From: DHVE2 group archaeon
GTDB lineage: Archaea; Thermoplasmatota; Thermoplasmata; Thermoplasmatales; Aciduliprofundaceae
Assembly (NCBI GenBank): GCA_026986135.1
Contig: JALSPD010000186.1
Location: 1-8,562 of the forward strand
Length of the DNA: 8,562 nucleotides
Direction: 5' to 3'
A model generated the notes under the pieces. That model saw only the letters and a list, made by a program, of their open reading frames with translations, was not told the origin of the DNA and did no database searches. Made by a program: the position numbers and the translations under genes. Below are positions 1 through 5,636 of the stretch, in pieces. The first letter of the stretch is position 1, and each line of letters opens with the position of its first letter.

Positions 1-670
1 TGGATATGTAGCTTGGATTGATATGGGAACCAGAAGTATCTGGACAGCTAAGTTACCAGGTATGGGGGACTTTGTGGATATTATGCTCACAGATCTAACT
101 GATAAAAACACAGATGTGAATTACCATCAGCTGCTGGTTATTGATTCCCAAGGAAGGAGATTTGGGGGCTGGAACGAAAACGCAGGGGATATATATGGAG
201 AGATTCCTGGAGGCAAGATGATAAGTAACGGGAAAAATGTACATTATAGGTTTGAAACCAGCAATCCTGATAGCTTGCACTACAGAATAATTGGAGGGCA
301 TGACGGAAGACACACATTGAGCATCAAAATGACAGGAGATATTAACAGAGGAAGAAACACAGCCTCTCTATGGGTAAATGCAACAGAAATACCGATAAAA
401 ACAAAAGAAATAAACGAATACGTTGTGAATTGGGCCAAAGTAGCATCCAATTCCAAGGATTCGGTTATCATTAAAATAGATGAAAACGGGGATGGAAACT
501 ACGAAAATCAGATAAGCACCTCAAATACAATATTGGCAGATACAAAAGAAAACGGTAAAGCTTCAGCACTACTTGATCTCGGGGGAACAGCATGGATGGC
601 AATAGCAATATTAGGAGCAATCGTATTGATTTTTGTATTTGTACTGGTGAGGAGAAAGAAAAATAACTGA
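1..670 (+). CDS. Exported protein with C-terminal membrane anchor (5'-partial)
   Basis: I do not recognise this as a named family. The frame is open from base 2 and protein-like before the first ATG at 23, so the gene very probably begins upstream and is truncated here. The visible 222 residues look like extracellular beta-sandwich material with few charged helices. A segment near the end (about bases 410-515) follows the pattern Y-x-V-x-W ... V-x-I-K-I-D-x-N-G-D-G-x-Y-E. This is a strand-loop motif with a DxNxDG calcium-type loop that I associate with repeat regions of other secreted proteins. The protein ends with a hydrophobic helix (about bases 595-651) and a basic RRKK tail, so the body should lie outside the cell and the tail inside. 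A T5 tract follows the stop. It could be part of a large surface protein, but the missing N-terminus prevents a family call. Confidence 0.75.
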   Translation, partial: GYVAWIDMGTRSIWTAKLPGMGDFVDIMLTDLTDKNTDVNYHQLLVIDSQGRRFGGWNENAGDIYGEIPGGKMISNGKNVHYRFETSNPDSLHYRIIGGHDGRHTLSIKMTGDINRGRNTASLWVNATEIPIKTKEINEYVVNWAKVASNSKDSVIIKIDENGDGNYENQISTSNTILADTKENGKASALLDLGGTAWMAIAILGAIVLIFVFVLVRRKKNN

Positions 671-690
671 TCCCCTCAACTTTTTATTAC
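671..690 (+). terminator. T-rich end of the upstream gene
   Basis: TTTTT at 681-685 lies 10 nt after the stop codon of the anchored protein. Short T-tracts without a hairpin are typical archaeal termination signals. The same TTTTTATTA could instead serve as a TATA element for the next gene, but it is about 66 nt from the preferred start at 751. Confidence 0.35.
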
Positions 691-710
691 ACAAAAATGA
701 TCCACAAAGG

Positions 711-719
711 TTTTAATAT
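711..719 (+). promoter_or_regulatory. Putative TATA box of the PDO-trxB unit
   Basis: TTTTAATAT is centred 36 nt upstream of the ATG at 751. A transcript starting about 25 nt downstream would have a leader of roughly 10-12 nt that just includes the AAGGTGATT ribosome site. The propeller gene at 5637 has the same TATA-to-ATG distance and the same ribosome site, which supports this choice over TTTTTATTA at 681-689. Confidence 0.5.
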
Positions 720-738
720 GATACCCATATGGGCGCCA

Positions 739-747
739 AAGGTGATT
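739..747 (+). promoter_or_regulatory. Ribosome binding site that fixes the PDO start
   Basis: AAGGTGATT sits 3 nt before the ATG at 751 and contains GGTGAT, complementary to the archaeal 16S 3' end. The in-frame ATGs at 697 and 718 have no comparable site. Confidence 0.75.
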
Positions 748-750
748 GAA

Positions 751-1401
751 ATGGGATACATAGGTGATAAGGATAAGGAATACCTGAAAGAGGAATTCAG
801 CAAGCATCTGAAGGAGAATGTGAAACTGCTTGTCTTCACAGGAGATAACTGCCAGTACTGCAACGTTGCAACTGCAATAGCACAGGAAGTTGCAGAGCTT
901 CACGATGCAATTGAGTTCCATGAGTACAGGGTTGATAGCGATGAGGCAAAAATATATGGTGTGGATAAGGCACCAACAGTTATTGTAACTGATGGGGATA
1001 AATATGGAGGTAGGATAAGATATGTGGGCCTTCCTTCAGGATACGAGTTCTCCTCTTTGATAGAGGATATAATAGATGTATCAAGAAGAACGGCAGAGGT
1101 CAGCGAAGAGGTAAAGGCTCAACTGGATATGATTGATAAACCTGTAAGGATACAGATCTTTGTTACACCCACATGTCCATATTGCCCAAGGGCTGTAAGA
1201 ACCGCTCATCGCTTTGCCATACTTAACGAGAATATTACTGGAGAAATGGTGGAGGCCATAGAATTTCCAGAATGGGCAAATAAGTGGAACGTTATGAGCG
1301 TCCCCCACATAGTTATTAATGAGGATGTGCAGTTCATAGGTGCATATCCTGATGAGCAGTACATAAAGTACGTGGTTGATGCCTGGAAAAAAATGAAGTG
1401 A
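751..1401 (+). CDS. pdo: Protein disulfide oxidoreductase (PDO), tandem thioredoxin/glutaredoxin fold
   Basis: A cytosolic thiol-disulfide exchange protein of 216 residues, close to the roughly 226 of Pyrococcus PDO. It has two thioredoxin folds (about residues 1-112 and 113-216), each with a redox site: CQYC at 34-37 and CPYC at 142-145. The cis-proline positions are visible as A-P-T (P75) and V-P-H (P185). Both CXXC sequences match those I recall for Pyrococcus PDO. In thermophilic archaea PDO makes, reduces or isomerises protein disulfides and is recycled by thioredoxin reductase, whose gene follows after 9 nt. The start at 751 is chosen over 697 and 718 because MGYIGDKDKEYLKEEF aligns with the N-terminus of Pyrococcus PDO and a strong ribosome site precedes it. 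Nothing essential appears to be missing. Confidence 0.93.
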   Translation: MGYIGDKDKEYLKEEFSKHLKENVKLLVFTGDNCQYCNVATAIAQEVAELHDAIEFHEYRVDSDEAKIYGVDKAPTVIVTDGDKYGGRIRYVGLPSGYEFSSLIEDIIDVSRRTAEVSEEVKAQLDMIDKPVRIQIFVTPTCPYCPRAVRTAHRFAILNENITGEMVEAIEFPEWANKWNVMSVPHIVINEDVQFIGAYPDEQYIKYVVDAWKKMK

Positions 1402-1406
1402 GGTGA
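1400..1406 (+). promoter_or_regulatory. Ribosome binding site of trxB
   Basis: GAGGTGA overlaps the PDO stop codon and lies 4 nt before the ATG at 1411. This supports co-transcription and close translational coupling of the two redox genes. Confidence 0.75.
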
Positions 1407-1410
1407 GAGC

Positions 1411-2361
1411 ATGGATCTCGGATTCGTGCTCCCCTCAGCATCTAGGGAGAGCAAGGATGTGGACGTGGCCATAATAGGTGCGGGTCCTGCGGGATTGAGT
1501 GCGGGCATCTATGCGGTGAGGGCAGGACTTAAAGCAATAATAATAGACAAGGGTAATGCCGGGGGACTTGCCGAGGAGGCCCCTTTCGTGGAGAACTATC
1601 TGGGCTTTGAAGGCATAAAAGGTGAAGATCTGGCAAAAAGATTCAAAGAGCATGCAATGAAATATGTTGAAATATCAGAGAGAAACGAAGTCAAAGAAAT
1701 CATAAGAGACAACGGTATTTTCGTAATAAAAGCGGAAAAGGGCGAGTACAGAGCAAAGGCGATAATATTTGCAACAGGGACCACACACAAAAAGCTCAAT
1801 GTACCTGGAGAAAACGAATTTTACGGGAAGGGTGTATCTTACTGTGTTACCTGTGATGGATATTTCTTCAGAGGAAAGAAAGTTGCAGTAATAGGCGGAG
1901 GTAACTCAGGGGCGATAGCAGCTATATATCTAAAGGATATCGGTGTGGATCCCGTGGTACTGGAGTTCATGCCCAAGTACATGTGTGAAAAGGCTTACGT
2001 TGATATAATAAAAGAGAAGGGCATTGAATACATAACCAATGCAATGGTAACAGAAATTGCAGGAAAAGATAAGGTAGAAAAGGTTATTTACAAGGACAGA
2101 AACACAGGAGAAACAAAAGAGATCAGTGTTGACGGTGTATTTATCTACATAGGGCTAATACCCATAAGCGATCTGGCAAAGAAACTGGGAGTGGAAACCG
2201 ACAACAGAGGATATATTAAGGTATCCTCAAAAATGAGAACCAATGTACCAATGGTATATGCAGCAGGCGATGTAACAGGCATAGCAGGGCAGATAATAAT
2301 AGCCGCAGGTCAGGGAGCAATGGCAGCACTTACAGCCTACGAGGATCTTACATTCTCCTAA
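1411..2361 (+). CDS. trxB: Thioredoxin reductase, Thermoplasma-type flavoenzyme without the NADPH motif
   Basis: A cytosolic FAD-dependent disulfide reductase of 316 residues, the usual size for low-molecular-weight thioredoxin reductases. In order it shows an N-terminal extension of about 17 residues, the FAD-binding GAGPAG at 23-28, the redox CVTC followed by DG at 145-148, a second Rossmann motif GGGNSG at 162-167, and the FAD-contacting YAAGDVTG at 283-290. Its likely partner is the PDO encoded just upstream. The oddity is after the second dinucleotide fold. The HRRxxxR motif that binds the 2'-phosphate of NADPH is replaced by EFMPKYMCEK at 185-194. From memory, Thermoplasma acidophilum thioredoxin reductase carries nearly the same sequence and does not use NADPH efficiently. 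The reductase role is secure; the electron donor is not. Confidence 0.93.
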   Translation: MDLGFVLPSASRESKDVDVAIIGAGPAGLSAGIYAVRAGLKAIIIDKGNAGGLAEEAPFVENYLGFEGIKGEDLAKRFKEHAMKYVEISERNEVKEIIRDNGIFVIKAEKGEYRAKAIIFATGTTHKKLNVPGENEFYGKGVSYCVTCDGYFFRGKKVAVIGGGNSGAIAAIYLKDIGVDPVVLEFMPKYMCEKAYVDIIKEKGIEYITNAMVTEIAGKDKVEKVIYKDRNTGETKEISVDGVFIYIGLIPISDLAKKLGVETDNRGYIKVSSKMRTNVPMVYAAGDVTGIAGQIIIAAGQGAMAALTAYEDLTFS

Positions 2362-2406
2362 TTTTTATAATAAAATTTAAAGTGTGTAAAGATTTTTTGA
2401 GAGGGA
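2362..2406. terminator. Convergent intergenic region with T-tracts
   Basis: This 45-nt AT-rich gap separates the converging trxB and aspS genes. On the + strand there are T5 at 2362-2366 and T6 at 2393-2398. The - strand reads T-rich across about 2365-2380. Oligo-T runs just past stop codons fit archaeal termination for both directions. I see no convincing stem-loop. Confidence 0.5.
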
Positions 2407-3693
2407 TCAAGGCACCAGTCTTGTTCTATCCCTTGGAAATATAACGCACTCGCGAATATTTTTGACACCTGTAACAATCATCACCAGTCGCTCAAGTCCA
2501 AGGCCCCATCCCGCATGGGGCGGCATACCGTATTTGAATGCGCGGAGATAAAAGTTGAAATTCTCTGGATTTAGCCCTTTGGACCTCATTATCTCAACCA
2601 AGCTCTCATACCTGTGATTTCTCTGAGCACCAGAACTCAATTCTTTATCTCTATACATAAGATCAAAGGCGAAAGAGTATCCATCCTCATCAGGCAGAAC
2701 ATAAAATGGCTTTATATCAAGTGGCCACCGAGTAATAAAATAAAACCCACCGATTTCCTCTCCAAGAACCTTTAAGGCTTCCGTGGAGAAATCTTCGCCC
2801 CACTCCATGGATATGTGCTTATTAACCAGATTTAATGCCTCGTCATAGGTGACTCTTCGGAAGGGAAGTTCCGGTATAGATAATTTCACATTCAGCTGTT
2901 CAAGTGCTTCGCTCTCCTTATCAATAACTCTTTTTATGCCTCCCACAATACTTTTCTCCAGAATTGACATCGCATCTTCATCGTTTGCAAAGCTTAATTC
3001 AGCATCTATAGAGATGAATTCATTAAGATGACGGGTAGTATTGTGTTCCTCTGCCCTGAAAGCTGGGGCTATTTCAAATACCCTATCAAATCCCGCAGCC
3101 ATAAGTATTTGTTTGTAGAGTTGAGGGCTTTGATTAAGATATGCATCCTTCTCAAAGTACTTAAGAGGAAACAGTTCGGTTCCACCCTCTGTTGCAGTGG
3201 CAACAATTTTAGGTGTATGCACCTCAAGAAATCCATTGGCCACAAGAACCTCCCGTATCCCCTGCAAAAGTGCACTTCTCACTTTGAATACTGCCATCAC
3301 TTCTGGCTTTCTTAAATCTAAGAACCTGTTCTCAATCCTTGTTTCCATATCCGCAGTTACCATGTCTGACACACCCAACGGAAGGGGTGCATCTGCAGGG
3401 TTTAGCACCTCTATAATCTCCGGAAGAATCTCAAATCCCAGTTTTGCCTGTTCTGTCTTCTGCACCTTTCCTGTGGCGCATATTACACTTTCCCTTGTTA
3501 TCTTTGTGTATTCCTTGAACTTATCCTTTCCAAGAAGGCTGCGAATCAAGGTAAGTTGCGCAAAACCATATCTATCACGCAGAACCAGGAAAGCTATCCT
3601 TCCAAGAACCCTGATGTCATGAACCCATCCGCATACACGTACGCTCTCACCGTCAAGCATTGATGCCTCTTTTGTAGTATGTGTCCTGAGCAT
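2407..3693 (-). CDS. aspS: Aspartyl-tRNA synthetase, archaeal type
   Basis: A class II aminoacyl-tRNA synthetase that activates aspartate with ATP and charges tRNA(Asp), possibly also tRNA(Asn). It has 428 residues, like other archaeal/eukaryal-type AspRS, and lacks the bacterial insertion domain. Residues 1-105 form the OB-fold anticodon-binding domain (CGWVHDIRVLG at 21-31), followed by the hinge and the catalytic core. Visible core elements are the motif 1 region at about 145-163, TEGGTELFP at 168-176, the motif 2 region FRAEEHNTTRH at 212-222 and motif 3 GWGLGLERL at 395-403. The start is supported by MLRTHT, matching the usual MYRTHY-like N-terminus. TATA-like TTTAATATT lies about 25 nt upstream with no ribosome site, suggesting a leaderless mRNA. 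It lies 34 nt downstream of the KaiC-like gene. His25 stands where a discriminating enzyme has Trp (see findings). Confidence 0.96.
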   Translation of the reverse strand: MLRTHTTKEASMLDGESVRVCGWVHDIRVLGRIAFLVLRDRYGFAQLTLIRSLLGKDKFKEYTKITRESVICATGKVQKTEQAKLGFEILPEIIEVLNPADAPLPLGVSDMVTADMETRIENRFLDLRKPEVMAVFKVRSALLQGIREVLVANGFLEVHTPKIVATATEGGTELFPLKYFEKDAYLNQSPQLYKQILMAAGFDRVFEIAPAFRAEEHNTTRHLNEFISIDAELSFANDEDAMSILEKSIVGGIKRVIDKESEALEQLNVKLSIPELPFRRVTYDEALNLVNKHISMEWGEDFSTEALKVLGEEIGGFYFITRWPLDIKPFYVLPDEDGYSFAFDLMYRDKELSSGAQRNHRYESLVEIMRSKGLNPENFNFYLRAFKYGMPPHAGWGLGLERLVMIVTGVKNIRECVIFPRDRTRLVP

Positions 3694-3713
3694 GCGTGGC
3701 TAGAAGACAAAAA

Positions 3714-3722
3714 AATATTAAA
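3714..3722 (-). promoter_or_regulatory. Putative TATA box of aspS (leaderless)
   Basis: On the - strand TTTAATATT is centred about 25 nt upstream of the aspS ATG at 3693, the spacing for a transcript starting at or next to the start codon. No ribosome site lies between. It partly overlaps the gap after the KaiC-like gene, so aspS may be transcribed independently as well as by read-through. Confidence 0.55.
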
Positions 3723-3727
3723 TGTTT

Positions 3728-5134
3728 TCACTTAAAGAATTTTTCAACCCGTTTACGAATCTCCATCTGCTTTGATGGCGTACCACTCATTATACCCTCA
3801 AGTTCCTCTATCTTCCCCACAATTATAACTCCCCTTTTTCCAAGCCGATACTCCACCAGACCACGTTCATGTGTGGGTGAATGCGTTTTTATTATAACCA
3901 ATACCTTCTTAAGTTCGCCATTAATCTCAGCGAATAGTACCCGTATAATGTTATCTGACATATACACCACATTCTCGTCTCCGATTGTGTTGGTACCAAT
4001 AATACCGGGAATAGTGTAAATAACCATGGAGCCAATACCATTTCTTCGTGTATAGTTCAGCAAAGAATGAACGAAGTCTGGATATTCATCACGTTTTGAC
4101 AGCACGTTTATCCCATGAAAAACCACACGATCCGCATCCTTTAACCTATCACGAATTACCCACAAAAGCCTGTACATATCCATCTCCAACGCATCAATGT
4201 ATATCACACGGCAGTTCTTCAAGTTCTCTCCCATATCCTGAAGCCTCTTTTTTATCTTCGCAGAATTTTCCTCAAAGGATATGTAAACTCCCTTCTTTCC
4301 ATGGGCACAGGAACTCTTTATGAATTGAACACCAAAAAGATATTTTCCTGTACCAGGTGGCCCTGATAGAAGAGTGACATCTCCAGAATATATCACTCCA
4401 AGCATATTGTCCAGCTTTGGAATACCCAGAGATTCTTCCTTTATTTCATGTTTACCCTCTGAAAACAGGACACGCGGATATACTCTCAGCCCATCCGTTG
4501 ATATCTCAAAGCCATGAAGCCCACCAACAAAATCCGATCCGCGTGTTTTCAATATCTGCAATCTTCTGAATCTACCAGTATAGATAAGGCGAATAACAGA
4601 ATCAGACACGTATTCTTCCACACCATATCTGCTCACACCATTTATCTCCTCACTTGTGAAAATGGTGGTCACCCCATAGCTCTTCAAACTCTGCGAGATG
4701 TCAAATATAACGCTTCTTATCTTCTTCTCGTTCTCATAATAAAGAGAAATTGGTGCTATTCCATCCAGACCCGCCAGGCTGATGTTATGCACAACTATAC
4801 TGCTTGTGATTGCCTCAAGAAGAACATCTGATTTTAGAACTTCCCTACCCAGTACAGGTCTCATACTTCCGAAATCAAGGTAGTGAAACCTGTCCTTTAC
4901 CTTTTCAAGTCTATCCTTCATACCCTGGGGCAATTTGCGGGTTATATCATCCCATGATTCCTCCAGAGTCACATAGATTACATGCTTCCCCTCCTCTGCA
5001 CCCTTTAAAAGAAAGTTCAATGTGAACAGTGTTTTTCCAGTTCCGCCGCCACCATAAACAAGATTGAAACTTCTTTCAAGAAACCCACCGCCCATTATGC
5101 TATCAAGATTTTTAATCCCTGTGCTCACCTTCAT
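3728..5134 (-). CDS. KaiC-like double RecA-domain ATPase with degenerate second site
   Basis: A 468-residue cytosolic protein with two KaiC/RecA-type P-loop domains (about 1-235 and 236-468), somewhat shorter than cyanobacterial KaiC. Domain 1 looks active: Walker A GGGGTGKT at 28-35, the paired catalytic glutamates E58-E59 in VTLEES, and Walker B Asp at D124 (GLDG). Domain 2 keeps GPPGTGK at 258-264 and the glutamates E288-E289 in SFEEN. However, its Walker A Ser/Thr is Tyr265, and the expected Walker B Asp is His340 in VVFHGIN. The ATG at 5134 is preferred because GGAGG lies 9 nt upstream; a TTG extension to 5164 is open but overlaps the upstream gene further. This start overlaps the RHH gene by 23 nt, implying translational coupling. 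No kaiA or kaiB is in view. In archaea such proteins are mostly ATPases of unknown regulatory role, so the target here is unknown. Confidence 0.88.
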   Translation of the reverse strand: MKVSTGIKNLDSIMGGGFLERSFNLVYGGGGTGKTLFTLNFLLKGAEEGKHVIYVTLEESWDDITRKLPQGMKDRLEKVKDRFHYLDFGSMRPVLGREVLKSDVLLEAITSSIVVHNISLAGLDGIAPISLYYENEKKIRSVIFDISQSLKSYGVTTIFTSEEINGVSRYGVEEYVSDSVIRLIYTGRFRRLQILKTRGSDFVGGLHGFEISTDGLRVYPRVLFSEGKHEIKEESLGIPKLDNMLGVIYSGDVTLLSGPPGTGKYLFGVQFIKSSCAHGKKGVYISFEENSAKIKKRLQDMGENLKNCRVIYIDALEMDMYRLLWVIRDRLKDADRVVFHGINVLSKRDEYPDFVHSLLNYTRRNGIGSMVIYTIPGIIGTNTIGDENVVYMSDNIIRVLFAEINGELKKVLVIIKTHSPTHERGLVEYRLGKRGVIIVGKIEELEGIMSGTPSKQMEIRKRVEKFFK

Positions 5135-5516
5135 ATAGCCTCTCCTCCACAATTCTTCTCGCAATTATCTCTGCAAGTTTTTCCCCAACATACTCCTTAA
5201 GCACATTAACCACTTCCCCTATGTATTCCTCGGGATCTTCCTCCCTTATCTCCATTATTCTCCTGTATGCTTCCATAGCTTCATCTTCACCCATAAAACG
5301 GGAAAGAATCATCTTAACCCTGTCAGGCATGACCTTCATAGCTTTCTTGAGTATGATCTCGCGCCTGTGAAGCTCCTCCACATATCTTCTTATGGCATCT
5401 CTCACAAATTCGGAAGGCCCCTTCCAGCCATATTGAGGATATTTCTTTATTAACTCACCTATGGCATCGTACATATCCTTGGGAACTCGGACCATTTTAT
5501 CCTCGTTATTTCCCAC
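5112..5516 (-). CDS. Ribbon-helix-helix (CopG/Arc-type) regulator with helical C-terminal domain
   Basis: A probable DNA-binding regulator of 134 residues. Residues 8-49 fit a ribbon-helix-helix fold: strand MVRV at 8-11, a helix at about 13-25, a loop with Gly33, then helix PSEFVRDAIRRYVEEL at 34-49. Dimers of this fold insert the paired strand into the major groove. The rest (50-134) is charged and largely helical, with no motif I recognise. It could be an oligomerisation or partner-binding domain. The listed start is GTG at 5516, about 27 nt from a good TATA box, so it would be leaderless. An in-frame ATG at 5495 with GAGG 5 nt upstream is a reasonable alternative and leaves the fold intact. 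The 3' end overlaps the KaiC-like gene. I see no toxin gene, so a toxin-antitoxin role is not supported. Confidence 0.85.
   Translation of the reverse strand: MGNNEDKMVRVPKDMYDAIGELIKKYPQYGWKGPSEFVRDAIRRYVEELHRREIILKKAMKVMPDRVKMILSRFMGEDEAMEAYRRIMEIREEDPEEYIGEVVNVLKEYVGEKLAEIIARRIVEERLYEGEHRD
5144..5148 (-). promoter_or_regulatory. Ribosome binding site deciding the KaiC-like start
   Basis: On the - strand GGAGG lies 9 nt before the ATG at 5134, inside the end of the RHH gene. The alternative TTG at 5164 has no such site. Confidence 0.6.
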
Positions 5517-5539
5517 AGTACTAATTAAGGATGTGCTCC

Positions 5540-5546
5540 TATATAA
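5540..5546 (-). promoter_or_regulatory. TATA box of the RHH-KaiC unit
   Basis: On the - strand TTATATA is preceded by purine-rich GGAAAGGG (a plausible BRE) and centred about 27 nt from the GTG at 5516. The predicted transcript starts within 1-3 nt of that codon. Confidence 0.6.
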
Positions 5547-5550
5547 CCCT

Positions 5551-5580
5551 TTCCACTAATATTCCACACATCGTGGTGGA
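5551..5580. promoter_or_regulatory. Tandem GTGGAA boxes, candidate operator
   Basis: Read on the - strand, GTGGAA occurs twice with an 11-bp period (5562-5567 and 5551-5556), ending 4 bp before the TATA box of the RHH gene. TCCAC at 5563-5567 also pairs with GTGGA at 5576-5580 as a 5-bp inverted repeat with an 8-nt spacer. Short repeats one helical turn apart suit binding of RHH dimers side by side. The site also lies about 17 bp upstream of the propeller gene's TATA box. Function is inferred. Confidence 0.35.
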
Positions 5581-5596
5581 GATTGTTTACACAAAA

Positions 5597-5605
5597 TTTT
5601 TATAT
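5597..5605 (+). promoter_or_regulatory. TATA box of the propeller gene
   Basis: TTTTTATAT is centred 36 nt upstream of the ATG at 5637, predicting a leader of about 12 nt that starts near AAGGTGATT. Confidence 0.55.
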
Positions 5606-5624
5606 CCTAAAATTTTTAACTTAT

Positions 5625-5633
5625 AAGGTGATT
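5625..5633 (+). promoter_or_regulatory. Ribosome binding site fixing the propeller gene start
   Basis: AAGGTGATT lies 3 nt before the ATG at 5637, identical in sequence and spacing to the PDO site. It rules against the upstream TTG at 5583, which would also bury the signal peptide. Confidence 0.75.
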
Positions 5634-5636
5634 AAA

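Noticed and set aside
473..499. Dockerin domain in the partial surface protein
   Set aside because: Only one DxNxDG loop is visible, where dockerins carry a duplicated pair with intervening helices.
697..750. Longer PDO with starts at 697 or 718
   Set aside because: No ribosome site precedes either ATG, the extra residues do not match PDO N-termini, and the likely TATA box lies in this stretch.
2362..2406. Stem-loop terminator or small RNA in the convergent gap
   Set aside because: TTTTAT-A-ATAAAA is a perfect inverted repeat but has only a 1-nt centre and is all A/T, so it cannot form a stable hairpin. The gap is too short for an RNA gene.
3028..3622. Open frames on the + strand opposite aspS
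   Set aside because: They are antisense to a conserved synthetase, contain no recognisable motif, and have no promoter or ribosome site.
3728..5134. Circadian clock locus
   Set aside because: KaiC-like proteins are widespread in archaea without kaiA or kaiB. Neither is present here, and domain 2 is degenerate.
5135..5164. TTG-initiated extension of the KaiC-like protein
   Set aside because: TTG without a ribosome site and a larger overlap with the RHH gene; the ATG at 5134 has GGAGG upstream and the fold begins right after it.
5112..5516. Toxin-antitoxin pair based on the RHH protein
   Set aside because: RHH proteins are often antitoxins, but the partner here is a large KaiC-like ATPase, not a small toxin of the RelE, MazF or PIN type.
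5583..5636. TTG-initiated extension of the propeller protein
   Set aside because: It would run through the TATA box and ribosome site and displace the signal peptide from the N-terminus.
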